Source: Dromaius novaehollandiae (Eukaryota; Chordata; Aves; Casuariiformes; Dromaiidae). Taken from it: a stretch of 64,000 nt of DNA. The first letter of the stretch is position 1. Each line of letters starts with the position of its first letter. Positions 37,079 to 51,105 of this stretch are shown in pieces. Both the position numbers and the translations under genes were made by a program. The notes beneath the pieces were generated by a model that was not told the origin of the DNA, did no database searches, and worked only from the letters and a program-made list of their open reading frames with translations. Location: positions 140,499,517 through 140,563,516 of the forward strand of contig NC_088099.1 in NCBI RefSeq assembly GCF_036370855.1. The letters are read 5' to 3'.

Positions 37079-40000
37079 GTCGGTGCCGGGAGCGGGGCCG
37101 CTTGTTTGCGTGGGGGCGGGGAGGGCGGCGGCGCCGTCTTCCGCCCGGCCGGGCCGGGGCGGCGAGGGGGTCTCGCCCGCCTGGGCCTGGCGGGGCCGTC
37201 GCCGCCCCCCCGCTGTCCTGCCGCGGCTGCCCGAAGAGGGGGAGGCGGGCGAGACCCCCGCGCCTTGGCCAGGGCGGCGGCGGCAGCTGGGCAGCTTTTA
37301 GCAAGGGCGGGTGTCATGACGGGCTTTGCAGAGGCGCAAGTTTGCCGGGATTGCCTGGGGTGACTTGTAAGTCTGTCTAATTTTATTTCATCTCTTCTTC
37401 CCTGTGGAGCCATGGGTGTTAGGCTGCTCTTCGAGACTTCACAAAAGGCTGAAGGGAAAGATGGCTTTACATATGGCACTCTCTCTCTGATTTTTTTTTT
37501 TTTTTTAATATTGCACTGTTGTTTCATGAATACTTATACCTGGGACTTTTGCTATAGCTGTTTCTTGATTTCGTGCCTGAGGTAAGGCTGTTAAAAGGTA
37601 CCAGTTACTGAAAACATGAGTAATCTTTTAGAGTGTGAATTGTAACTTCAGCTGTAAGTCTCTGCCCTCTCTCCCTTGTAGTTCTATCAAATGTCGTTTT
37701 GTTGTTCTTTCTGTGTGTAAGACGTGCAAGCAGGAGAGGAGTGAACTGCTTATGTGGCATAGAGATAACATGACTATGTAAAATACTAGCAAAACTGGAA
37801 ATTGACCACTTTAGAGAAACCGTAAGGTTCTTTCACTGTAACACTTCTTAAAAAAAAAAAAAACCCAAAGAACGACTTAAACTAAGCTATGCTTTTCAAG
37901 ATACTGCTCGATAGAACAACATGCTGAACAGTAATCAGAACAGAAATGCAGAACTGTTCAACAGAATAGCAACACAGTGGTATTTGCCAGATTTGGTTTC
38001 TGGCAGGCACTCAGCTCCAAGGGATTTGTCTCTTGCGTTGAGGAAACATTTCAAGAAAATTAAGCTTGTACTGTCACTTCAGCTGAGTTTTTGCATTGCT
38101 GTTTAGGTGAATGGTGCCTACTTAAAAGCTAGTATGTGTTGAAATCTGTCTTAACTCTGCTGCAAGTCTTAGCAACTTATTAATCGTATTTAACTATAAG
38201 TTGTTTATGAATGTTTTTCCCTTTGTTCTTTAGCAACACTCATGAGCTACATGAAAATACAGCACAAATGAAAATAATAATGCAGAACCTCAAATCCTTG
38301 AAATCCTCAACTTGCTTAAACATCTCTTTAGATTTTTTTTTTTTTTAGCAAAAAGCTTTCAAAATTCGTTTAGCAAAAGTAACCAGGTAGTCGCTTCAGA
38401 ATGAAGTATTCATTCTGAAGAATATTTACTGTTGTCACTTAGTTTGTAACTATTTTTGTTCCAACCATTGTAACAGTTAAGGAACTTTCAAACCTGAAGC
38501 CTCTTCCATGTTTCCTGTGTAAGTGCCATAATACAACATGCCTATAAACAAAATTAGTCTTCATTCTCCTTTAAAATGGCTAAAGATCAGACTCCCTCCC
38601 TCTGTACAACATGAGATTTTGATTCTCCTTCTTGAGAGACTGTTATTGATTGTGAATTTCTGTGCTATTTTAAAACTTCTGTAGAAAAGCACTGCTATTT
38701 GATTTCAGTAACTTCTCTGAGTTCTGATGTTTCTGTAGTTGCTCTTCTGTAAATTCCATGATGTAGTAGCATAAATGAACACCCACATGAACTTGATCTA
38801 AATCCCAGTGATACAGTTTTCATTTCTTAATTTCATAGCTGTGACTGTGTCCTGGGGAGTCTCTGAAAAATAGCGTTCTTCCTGTTCTCTCTAGGCTTGA
38901 ACAGTCTAAATTATCCTGTTCAAAACCTGACTCATGGGTCAGAGAACTGAGAATTTGAAGCTCATAACAATGGGTTTTGTTGCTACACTATTTTCTAGAT
39001 ACTCTGATTCAATAGACTGCAAGCTTGCCTGCAGTTCTGTGCTCCAAGTGTGGCTTCTTCTAGTTTCATGGAAAATATATTATTGCGTGCTGTAAGTAAC
39101 TTTTCCTTGTCATGAAAGCCAGTGTGCATAAGGGTAGGAAAATCTGTACTAGGCTTTTGATTCAGGCGAAAGGATAGATCAGTGTGATAAAGTTTCTTGT
39201 TAAGTTTGCATAATGACAGACAATTTTCATAGCTCCAGAATTTGTGGGGCTTTATGAGAGGGGAAACTTAGCTTATCGCAATTTGTGCAAGCACCGTTAC
39301 ACTTACAGTCATAATGAGTGACACTGTTAATTTTATCTCTTGCAGAAGACCCTGGCAACATAGGATAGGTTCTTAAGTTGTACATTCGTAGGTTTGAACA
39401 GACTTATTAAAATTTTTCTGTGGTGCATGTAATGTCCAATTAAGAGAGGCATGATTAATGATCTGATCATAGAACAGCAGGGTGTGTGTGTATATATATA
39501 TGTATATGCATCTGAATAGCGTGTACAACTGTGGTGTGTTGTATTGCTTATGGTTGGTTTGGTAGCTTCAGTTTAAAGCTTTTTCTTTTTTTTTTCTTTT
39601 TTTCTTCCCCTTACAGGAGAAGGGAATTGTGTGTGGGTGGGTAGGTGGTGGGTGGCTGTTTTTGTGAATTGGTATTCCTGCCTTTATTTACTGGTGACCT
39701 CACTGAGTTTTTAATGTAAAATTCAGTTATTTTGTATTTCATCTCTTTGAAAGTTAGCTGTCTCTAGTACTCCTGCAAAACTTCAAATTATAAAGGAGAT
39801 GAGGAAGTACCATATGTGGTTCCAAGAGTTCAGTCACCTGTCTGCTACACTTCAAGTCTGGTTACAATACAGATTCTTCTCTGAAGTCTAGGACTTGCAT
39901 AGTTTGAGCTGACTAAATACTGCATCTTTATCAGTGTTCTAGTTCGGAGAAGCAGTGTAGTTTTGAAGCAAATCTCCTAAATGATGTGCGAAACAGTTGA

Positions 40001-43000
40001 TACACAGGAACTAGATTGAAAGCTTTGCACTGTGTGCACCAGTTGTCCCCTTTGCCCTAACAGAGATGTAAAGGCCCAGACCTTAACCAGTACTTAATCT
40101 GCTGATCAACTTTTGCCTGTGAATTACTTACCGCTGTTAGTGTAACCAAAAATACTTGTGCAGTATGGCAGATTGTCATGGTAGAAAGTTCTGAGCACAA
40201 GTTTGAAGTGTTCTTTGCCATAACTTCTAGCATTTCTGACTTTAAAGAAGTAGCTTTCAGTTGTTGAAGGAGAAATGATTTTAAAAAATGGTGAGAGCGC
40301 AACTTTATTGTCTCAGCAAGTCTTGACTTAAAGCAAACAAACAACTTTGCCCCTTCCCCCCCCCCCCCCCCCAAAAAAGCAAATGCTCTACAAACTTTGT
40401 TTTTACTTTCTAATACAGGAAACTGAAAACACGTTAATGGATTTTATACCTTCACATTCATTCAGAAGGCAGTGGTTTTTCATAACTGTACTGTGTGCTA
40501 GTAACAATTGGTGGCTAATTAAGCAAATGTATATATTGTGAATGGAGTTTTTCTTTAATATAGCATCTCATTTTTTAACAAGTTTTCAAAAATACCATTT
40601 GAACTAATATTGTCTTGGAGGTGAGGAGAGGATTACTGTGTGTATTTCATTCAGCTAGCAAGTGTCATTTTAACACAGTCTTGGTTGCTCTTGAACCAAA
40701 GGGTTTTATATTTCTTACTTAAAAAATGTTTCTGACAACTGTATATTTCATTCTTCTAAGTCTTGAACTTAGATATCTGTTGGAAGTGTAATGGGAACAC
40801 TGTTTATTTGATGAACTTAGTTTGATGTTAGGGTTTCCTTGTGCGTATTTTAGCCAACAGTGGGGTCATTTTGAATATTCACTTTTAATGTGAAGGATAT
40901 TGTTCTATTTCACGTTACTCCTTCTGCTATTCCAGAAGAATAACTTCCAAAATAATCTTACAGATGCTTTAAGGAAATATGTAACAGTAGTAGGTTTTTA
41001 TTAGGGATTAAGGCAAGACCTTTGTGGGATACTGAGTATGTCCTTTATATTGGTCCTTAGCCAGTTCATTGCGTGCATGCCAGAAGTATCGTTTGCATCC
41101 TGTATGGCGGTGGGTAAGATCTTCATTATTCACGGCTATTACGTTTTAGGTGAGTCAGCAAGAATGGTCGTGATTTTATAGCTACACTGGTAAAGACAAA
41201 TGTCCTTTTCTTGCTTTTCTAAAAAGCTTGTTTTGCCCTTAGCTGTTTATTTCTGCCACTTCCTTTGCATTTGATCCTTTCAGTAATCATGTGCCTCTAG
41301 AATTGATCAGTCTAGTTAGCCAGTTGGATGAAAAAACTCTCTTCATTTTTGCCCTCCAGGATCAGTGTTTCTGCTGGATGTGCCAGGCTGGATCCACTAG
41401 GTTGAGCCTGCACAGTTGCCCTCCTTTGTGTTGAGCTCTCAATCCCGTGGCTCCAGTTCGAGGAACTGTTTGGCTAAAAATTCCTTCTGGATTTGGGGGT
41501 TATTTTTGGCAGAATCATCTCTATGAACTGCTTCACTGCATGCTACTGTGAATTTCAGTGCTAGCTAAAAGGTTAGAAGCGGTCACAAGCCTGAGGAGAG
41601 TAGTACTATGCCAGTGCCAGCTGCGTTAACAGCTAAGACTCTGGACACATGTAGTCTCATCTGCGTGGTTCTTACTTCTGAAAAGACTTGGGGAAAAGGT
41701 TTGAAACTCTCTCAGCTGGGAGACAGACTCAATTTCAGACCTTCATGGTGTAAATCTTGTGGTTAGCTGAAAAACTAGAAGAACAAGAATCTTCCTTCGT
41801 GCTGTGCTCTGTATACCTTACTTCAGTGTACAGTGGTTTGTGTGAATGCAAAGTGGTCTAGGGCTGTACTGTGGGGCATGTGGTCATGCAAAATAGCTTA
41901 GGTAGGCATACCCAGTATATCCTGCCTGGATTTATTGCCTGGCTTGATGGCGTTTGTGGTTTGAAATGGGGAAACTGATCTGAAAAATCATGGAGCAGAT
42001 CAGTGTTCTAACTTGTGTGATATCTTTTGGAGAACGGGGTTCTGAAAACAGTTCTTAACCTAAGATAATAATGTTTATAGTATTAAATAAAAGGAAATAT
42101 TCATTTGGATGAAGTAATCCTATGCTATCCCTGTCAAGTTTATTGACTGCTACATTATTACGTACTAGAACTTTCTGGCAGACTCTGTGGAACATATGTT
42201 AATGGTGACATCCATATAGCTATTACAAGCTTTTGGTGCAACTTGTGTGCTCCACAAGGAGGAGGGTGTGGAGCAATGTAATTGGGTATGGGTTTTATGA
42301 GTACTTTGCCACTCATTTTGTGTTGGATAGTCTTATGAATTAAGACCCTACTTTCACTTTCATCAGTTTGTCTAAATAAGCCTAATGTGGAAATTGTTAT
42401 GGCAAAAAATGAAGTAATTTCTCCTTCCCTCTGCTCACTCCATCTTTTTCATACTTAAGTATTATGGGTTGTATTCTAAAACTGATGATGGATAGGTTTA
42501 GCTAACTAAGTATATCTTTAAAAAACAGAAAAGCTAACTTACAACTGTTTTAACTCTTTCTATTATACTGTTTAACAAAACCTATCTTTTCTTTTTTAGC
42601 TCACATGAGAGATCCTAATAATCAGCTTCACATAATTAAAAATCTGAAGATTGCTGTCAACAACATTATTACTCACCCACCTCAGCCAGGTGCCATTCGA
42701 AAGCTTTTGAATGATGTTGTATCTGTCAGCCAGCCTGCTGAAGGACTAGTAGCTAATGTGATCACAGCTGGAGATTATGATCTCAACATTAGTGGTATGT
42801 AATGATACTGTATTTTTCTGTGGTTTAAACTAGAGCTTTTTATTACAAAATTGAGATAGCAACCTGTTACACCTGATCTAGATCACAAAAATATATCAGA
42901 ACTTACAATATTGGTACTAATGTATGGCTTTACTTCAAAGTCAGTCATCCTGTTTTTTTGGTTGTTGTCTTACTCATTGCTTAATGCATAGAGTTCATAA

Positions 43001-46000
43001 CGTGCTCATAAAAAGTGGTTTTGCCATGAAACTCAGTGCTTCATATTTCACTGTCACAATGGTTAGAATATTCTGAAGATGAAAAAGTATTTGCAATGTT
43101 TTATTCCTTGGAGATCTGGAAAAAAAAAGTTGAGATGTGATCTTGAGAGCTGAGAAGATTAAACTCCTCCCAATTAAGGCACTAATCCACTAAAGCCTTT
43201 GAGTACCTGCTTAATTTAAAGCATATATGAATTGTCCTATTTAAACACGGGTAACTCATTGTTCTTAGTTTGGCATGCTTTAAGGAATTTGGCAGTGCTA
43301 TAAGAAAAGATTGACAGTTTTTAATATATATTTGGTAAATTCATGAGGATTAGTCGTAGATGCAGTAGCATTTATATTTTTTTGGCTATATGAATATAAA
43401 AAAAATCAAAATTGTACATCTTCAATTCCTGATTTACAAGCCACATCTGCAAGCTGATGTGAAATTTTGATAGTAAAGGAAAAGACTTGAGAGACTTAGA
43501 ATTCTAATTTTTGAAAGCTGCAAGTGGAAATTACACCTGTCTTCACAGGTTCCATGCCCCTGCTTATCTGTGGAATTAGTTCTCTGCTTAATGGCTTTTT
43601 TAATGTGAAAAATTTGTGAAGAGGTAAAGTCAGCTTGAATTGTTGGGGATTTCCAGTTTCTAGGAGTCAGAAATCTTCTGATGAAGAGAATCTTCTGTAA
43701 TGTTTTAAACATAATCAACTTAGAAGTGATGTTGGGGGGTGGGGGAGATGACTTTATCGAGCCATTTCTTGTGTAGTGGTGCAAGCAAATAGCCCTCATT
43801 TTTGTCTTTCCTATTTGCTGCTTGAGCCCCAGATGTACTAGTTATCATTCGTGACTCTCTTCAGATCTCTACTGTCTCTCAGCAGTTAGGTTCTTATTTC
43901 CATTCACACTGGACATATGCTTTCTTGACAACAGGAGGAGAACAGTGTAATCTCTATTTAAGATTATACTTGGGGACAAAAATCATGTAACAATTTAGTA
44001 ACCCCTTCATAGGGCTTTAGCAGGAAGCAGCATGGTATTCTTGATGATGAAACTTGGATCCCATTACATTCTAGCAGGACATGACAAAGTCCTTACCTTG
44101 TCAGATAGGAAATTATATATATTTTTTTAAAAGTAGAAAACGAACTCTAAGAAACTTCCTTCCTCCCCTTTCCCCCCAACTTTGTTAGAGCATTTTATTG
44201 AAAACCTGTGAAGCACTCATTCCTGATCAGATTTTTTTTAATGGAAATGTGAAATGCACAAATCTCTAATTTGCTGCTTTTCTTGTGGTGAATTAGTTTT
44301 CTATGATAGCAATAGTAAAGCCTATTTTCTTGATCTTTAATGATGATCAAGTGCAATATGTTTTCAAGGAAGATATCAACAGACTGTGTAAGAATGATAT
44401 GTGAGTGTCCCCTTTCGTGGGATCATGATCCTGCTTATTTAAGAAAAGTTTTGGAACTGCTGTGATAAGTTGATTTAACAGTTTGTAATCCTTCTTTGTT
44501 ACACTTTAATAGTCTCATTTGTAGTTCCATAATAATGCTGTACTGATAAGACTTGGATGGTTGCTGAGAGGGTGCTCGTATTCAGCTGTGCATGTCTTCC
44601 CTCTCCCATGTGCTGGCAAATGTGGAGAGTGAGTAAAAGTGATCCCACTGAAGACTTTTTTTTTTTTTTTTTTTCTTCTTCCTTCCTCTATTGCATCAGT
44701 TTTCAGCTGAATGGCTTCCTTGGTCCTGCTAATTCAAGGCTGCATGATGCTAATGCTGACATACAGAAATGCAGGACCATGACAGGGCTAAGGAGAAAGT
44801 TGGGGCAGCCACTTTCAGCAGCTAACCTCTTCAGTTACTTTACCTGTAGTGCTGCAGGCTGAGAAGTGTCCGAAATTAGTGGCTTATCTTTATTGTCTTT
44901 TCCAACTAGAAAAATAGAAATATATCTAAACATAACTCTCCAATTCTCTACAGCTTTATAGATTTCCATTGTTATTAACGCCAAAATTTGGGCTGAACTA
45001 GAAACAAATACTGAACTCTAAAGTACACTGTAAAATGTTGAGCCTGAAACATTTATAACTGAGGTTATCTGGATTAAAATGTCTTCAGTCCCTGACGGGC
45101 CTGAATATGGTACAGACTTCTACTTAATGTTACCAAAGCATAAAAGGCAATAGTGTGTTTGAACCTGAGCCTCTTTTAGTATAATAATACCATGTTTTTT
45201 CTATCAGATCGCTCAGTTAAAGCTAGTGTTCCTTGGTACAGTAATTGGAAAGAGACACTGATGGAACTGAACACATCTACGTTTTATTCAGGTATTTTTT
45301 GTGGTTGGTGCGGATTTGCCAAATTGCCCTTTATCCCTTTTCCGTGTGCCTCATCCACCTTTCTTTACCATCTGCTGCAACTGTTTAGCACTTTTCTTGG
45401 CATAGATGTGTGTTCCTCCATTTTTTCCCCCCAAATAAAAAAAAAACCTGTTGGTGGTGGTTGTTTAATTTTCTCTTATTCACAGTTCTAATCCTGTTAA
45501 CCTAAGTCATTTGGTCTTTCCATAAAGTCCAATAAGTGCAGAGTGGGGAAAAGCTGATTCTGATGCTGTAAAAGTGCCATCTTGTTTGATCCTGTAAGAA
45601 CTGTATACTGTCACTGTTCTGTATTCCAAATACAAATACTTCTGCTTCTCTTTAGAGTTTTCTTCTGTGTGGATAGTAGTGTTCAGTTTGAAACTAAAAT
45701 GTAACTGTATTTACATGTCTCTGCCTTACTGATATTTTCTGGATTATGACTTTCTTCAAAACAAGGAGTTTTATAATGCATTTTTGTCTAATTTCTATTA
45801 GACCTATTGCTGCCAAAAATGCATTGGTTGTTGACCTCTCGGTTTACAGTGAAGCTTTATGTTGTGGTCTATAAAATAGCTAGATCGTGATTTTTTTTTT
45901 TTTTTTTTTTTCAGTTTTAAATATTAACAAAGTTTATGCCTTCAGGTAGTCATAGCTATCCTTTCAATAGTGTCTGTTCAAATGCTGCTAAATGTTTGTC

Positions 46001-49000
46001 TTTTCTAAATGTGCTAAATACTGATACCTGTGAAATTGGTTTTGCTCAGTAAAATAATGAGGAAAGTACAAAACCTAACGAAGTAGATTTCTCATACAGA
46101 AGCTGTCTTGTACAAATAGAACTTATCTGTATTTTTTTTTCTTAATGGTTTCTGAACACATTAACAAGTTTATGTGAACTTGAGCTCCACTCATTTAGCG
46201 TACTGTATGTGTACTGGAGAAACATAAAACATACAGCTCTGATGCTTTGCACTGTTATAACACATGATGCATAACACTACGTTCTTGAAAATGTTGGCAG
46301 AAATACTGTTTGCTTTGAATAAGGTGTGTGTGTATTTTTGCAAGTATCTAATATAGATGATTATGGCCCTGTAAATGTGCTTGGGTGAGTAGTGTTGCAG
46401 TATGCTGGACTCTGTAGAGGAGAATACGGTTGCTTTTGTAGCCTCTTCCTAGTTTCTTGCTAGGCTGAATGAGAAATGAAACAGATAGGCATAGTACAAC
46501 CCTGTTTGTGGATCTGTCAAGTTGTTCAGCTTTTTTGCTGTGGTTCAACTGTATAATAATAGGAATGGAAAACAAATTGGAGCTTGAAACTAAAACATAA
46601 TAATAATTAATAGTTTAATAATGCTTGCTTTTGAACCTGACTACAGGGCTTCTTTATACTTGTGAAATACACACTAGAGTCATTTTTTTTCACGGTTTGT
46701 TTTTAATAACAAGCTGTGTTTTCTTTGATGTAAGTAATTCCACTATTTACATATTGGACTTGGTAAACGCAAGTGCATTTTTTTACCATAGATGAGTGCT
46801 CTAACCAGCTGATCTTTGAACATAGTTGCAAGCTAGAAATTTGCCTCTTAGTGATGTTTTTAATCACTGAAATATACTGGCAGATTGAGTTCAGTTGTAA
46901 AATGTGAGGATATTTGACTTAAATGTGTGGATGAAGTTGGTGTAAGATGGTCTGACAATGTAAGACTAAACAAAATAGATCAACTTTAATGCATTAGAAG
47001 ATATTCTCCCAAAGCCCTTTTTTTTTTGGGGGGGGGGGGGGCAAGTTGACAAAGCTTTAGGGAATTCTTAGGCAACTTAAATCAAGGAATGCATTTCTTT
47101 TGTCTTGGGCACTATAAGGAAAACAAATGTCTTGAGGGTTTTTTATTAATGCATTTTTTTCCTTGCCAGTTATTCTTTTAAAGTTTGCATGTGACTTTTT
47201 TCTGGTTTTCAGCTTACTGTGCAGTGTGGAATCAGGTTATTAGAAACAAACTGATTTATTTTGCCTTGTGTTTTTTTTGTACTGAGGTGAAGGAATTGCA
47301 GAATTGTGATGGCATAGAACAGTTCTTGAAAGGAGAAATAATATTTCATTTCTAGACTGATAGTTGGAGTGGAAAGAAATGGATAAGATTTTTAGGTTCA
47401 GAGGCTCTTCAGATGTCCCAGATATACTTGGTGTCTCTGTAGATCTTGCTTCGATACTCTGAAATAATTGACTCCCTTCTGCAAAAGGGCATTTTGAACA
47501 TGGCAGGGTATCCTTGTAAGGATTTAGTGGCACAACTCAGACCTGAGCTTTTTAGCATTTGTGTGTGGTGCGGTGTGTGTTGGTGTATGTTTATGGGTTA
47601 AGGGATGAAGGAGGAAGGTGACTACTGGCAAGTCACAACACTTGCAAAATGCTCTTGGCAAAACTGACAGGATAGTGATTTGGTAGTCCTTAGTTCCTCT
47701 GCATACTCCAAAATGAATTTAGCATCTCAGTCAGTTGTTGCAACCCTAGATGAGGTGAGTACAATGTTTGTGTTCAGAGGGCTGAAGTAGTAGTTACTCT
47801 GGTGTATATATTCAGTATAGGCTGACTATATGTGAGCTTAAAATACTGAAGGAGTTGATGCTTAAGATATTGTTATTCAGTTTCACGGGATTAATTTTAA
47901 AGTATCTTTCAATATCTCCCACCTGTATGTTTTCAGACTCTGTTTTCTAGAAGCTTTTCCTTAGACTGTTTTCCCTCTTCCCTCCTGCCTGGTTCCTGCA
48001 AAGCTTGTCAGAGTTTGCAAGTCTCTCTTACAGATGCAGTCTTTTGTAATTCCTTTATTTGAATGAATAAACAGAAGCTTGGCTACATGAGTAAATTTGG
48101 TCGTATCTTATTGTGTATTTCAGCTACTACTCCTTGGTTTGAGTCTTACAGAGAGAGCTTTCTTCAGTCCATGCCTGCATCAGATCACGAATTCTTAAAC
48201 CACTATGTTGCATGTATCCTTTGAGTGTTAGTCGTCTTTAGTGAAGACTGTTACAGCTAGCTGCAGAAATGTAATACAAGAGACTACAATTTTAGAATAA
48301 CTTTCTGCCAATGTGCTATGAAATATCTCTTAATAGATCTAACTATTCAGACTAATTGTGTAAGGGATTTCTTTGTAGCTGGAACCTTAAAGGGTGGGGG
48401 AGAGGAATACATACTTGTTTATACCTCAAACTGAACTATAACCTAATACCTGTAAACTTATCCTAGAATGTTTTCTACTGTGGCTCTTTAGGTACCTGTT
48501 GATTGTCTTCAGTGTATAGCAGAGGATTTTGTGCTGGAATGTGGTTGCAGCTCTTTATTAGCTTTTCCAGCACTTGAGAGGTGGGGAAGTGTTGAAAGGT
48601 TGTCTAAAATAATTAGAAGCTAGTCCAGAAAGGCTGTAAAGATATTTAAATACTTTTGGAGTAACTTTTTTGAGCAAAAGTTAAGCCTGATTTATCAACC
48701 CTTGGGGGAGGCGGGGAGTATGCTGTTTCATAATGTAGTTGGTGTTGACTTTACAGTAAAATTAATGCTGCAGGTTTCATAATGCTTACTCTGTTCCTAA
48801 CTCTGAACTGTACTTTATCATTCAGTATGGTGGCACAGCTATGTTTGAAATAACAATTTGTGCAGAATTAATTTGGCAAAATACTGATTCTGGCTCTTGA
48901 CTACTAAATTGTAGTAAGATTTTAAAATAAGACTTGCTTTTGGCTTCTCTAATTCAATGACTTTGGTTTGGTGAATAGAAGTAGCAAAGCAGAATTCCTT

Positions 49001-50992
49001 ATTCATGATCAGAGGCACACTGAACATACCTGCTTTTTAGTCAGATGCTGACATATTTCTTAATACTGGCTGTTAATGTGCTTGGTCAGGTAAAGCCTTA
49101 AAAAGAAAGTAATAGTTCTTTGAAAGTTAGCAAGTAAAATACATTGGGAAGGAACTTCAGTTATACTTGTGTAAACAGAAGTTTTACCTGTGAACAGATG
49201 ATCTTGATCTAAAATACCAAATGGACTACCAGCTTGAATTCCATGTCAAAACTGGAGAAAGCTCATGTTTCATCTCATGACACGGATACTAGTTAACTGA
49301 CCCTCTAAAAGCTTTAAAACATGGGTGTTTTTTGTGTTTCTTTTTTCCTCTCTCTCCCCTTAATTTGACCCAGGCCAAACTTTAGTTGCACAGGCTTTAT
49401 CCTGCTGTGTTTTACAGGCTTAAACAAGGGACATTTCTTGTTTTTACTGTATGATCACTGGCTGTTTCTGGTTCTTCTGATAAATGTCCTTAACATGAGT
49501 TTAGGTATGCTCGTAGTTTCTTCTAGTGAACCGGAGCCTGTGGAACAATTTCTGAAGCTGTCTCAAGAACAACATCGAATTCAGCATAGTAGTGAATATT
49601 TATATCCAAAATGGTTTATACCAAACACACTCAAATATTATGTATTGCTGCATGATGTAAGCACAGGAGAAGAGCAGAAGTGAGTTTTTGGTTTTCAGTG
49701 AACTTTTTTGACCAAAATGCATGTGTTATAAATTACTGTTAATATATTTATGTTGTGAGTTTAATCTTAACCCGTTTGCTGACTATAATTAAGGCAGATT
49801 TCCTTAAATAGTATTTCTAGATCAAATTCTTGTGTTCATATAAAATAAGCAGTAAGTTACAGCTTTTTGAGTTAATGATTTCTATGCCATCTCACTGAAC
49901 TAATTTCTTTTAGGAGAGTCTGTTTTACTCTTATGTAAAGGACTGATTAAAAAAAAAAAAAAGAACTTTTCTTTTAACCCCTGTGGATAATTGTCTAAAA
50001 TAGCTTGTTGCAGTACAGATTTAGAATTGGTATTATTGATAAGGCAGGGTAAATATTTTAATTTTTCAGAGCTGACTCCATTTATGAAGAGATGAAGCAG
50101 AGATATGGAACTCAGGGCTGCTATTTGCTGAAAATAAATTCACGGGTGTCTAACAGAGGAACAGATGAACAGATACCAGATCCTTGGAGTCAGTACCTTC
50201 AGAAAAACAGTATCCAGAACCAGGTATTACAGTATTCCTAAAACAATTTGTGCATGTTGATGCCTATTTTTGTTGCATTAACTTTTTCCTTAGTATTATG
50301 TATTTTTCTATGGATTATGATGAAGTAGTAAGGATACTTCAAACACTGTTTTACAGGATTCACTTTTTTTAACCTGATTTTCTGTATGGGCACAAGATGG
50401 GTCCTTATTCAAAGGACTATTATATATGCCACTTAAACTGATAGTAAAAAGCACTGAAATAATGCTTTCTGAAAATATTCCATTGGCACTAAGGTCTTGA
50501 CCTCCTGAAGTTGTTGCCCTGGTCAGTGCATATAAAGCAGAAGTGTCCTTTTCATAGTAAGCTTTTACCTTACTTTTGGTTAACTTTCTTCACTTTCAAA
50601 ACTGCTTTTCCAGGTCTCCTGTAGTTCACTAAGCAGCATAGTTGTGGGGTGTGTGTGTGTGTGGCTTGTTTTTTTCTTTTTTCTTTTTTTCTTTTCTTTT
50701 TTTTTTAAAAAACTTCCCACAATGTGATCTGATAGTCTGTTATCTGCCAAGGTGACAAATCAAAATATATGTTACAGTATTTAGTTCTGTTTGCCATTAA
50801 CATTGTAAATGGGCTTCAAGGCTAAACAGATTAATTGAATCTGCTTTTGACTGTCCTACAACTTTAACTGTATCTGTGGAATCAGTCCATCATCAAATCT
50901 AGCTGGCACTGAAAGGTCAAAGCCACTCCAATTCTTTATGCTGTTTGGAGGACCAAGAAGTTACGTTCCACCATAAGCTATTCCTGAGATTT

Positions 50993-51023
<31 letters not shown>

Positions 51024-51067
51024 GCAGGCTCCCCCCCCCCCATGCCAACCATTCTGCATGCATGCAC

Positions 51068-51105
<38 letters not shown>

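Larger units (their letters stand above)
36300..37320. promoter_or_regulatory. CpG island and promoter of TRAPPC8
   Basis: GC-dense block covering the presumed TRAPPC8 transcription start and exon 1. Tandem CGCCC GC boxes lie at 36600-36628, more GC boxes at about 36645-36678, then a CCAAT box at 36680-36684 overlapping the E-box-like TCACATGA at 36684-36691. A YY1-like ACATGGCGG follows at 36748-36756. The C20 run at 36462-36481 marks the upstream part. The transcription start is likely between about 36690 and 36900 but cannot be fixed. Confidence 0.8.
37079..42599 (+). other. TRAPPC8: TRAPPC8 intron 1
   Basis: 5.5 kb. The CpG island runs into its first 240 bp. It contains a GT/AT dinucleotide tract (39483-39510) and a C17-A6 homopolymer (40356-40378). 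No exon recognised. Confidence 0.85.
42795..48123 (+). other. TRAPPC8: TRAPPC8 intron 2
   Basis: 5.3 kb. It carries the candidate cassette exon at 45208-45291, T runs at 44656-44674 and 45891-45911, and a T10-G14 tract at 47018-47041. The rest shows no feature I can support. Confidence 0.8.

Noticed and set aside
36164-37527. Frames of 195, 206 and 262 codons on the minus strand opposite TRAPPC8 exon 1
   Set aside because: Low-complexity Gly/Pro/Arg text from the CpG island; no homology and no splice evidence.
45891-45914. T21 followed by CAG, looking like a splice acceptor
   Set aside because: No open frame of the right phase with a donor follows; TTTTAAAT gives an early stop.
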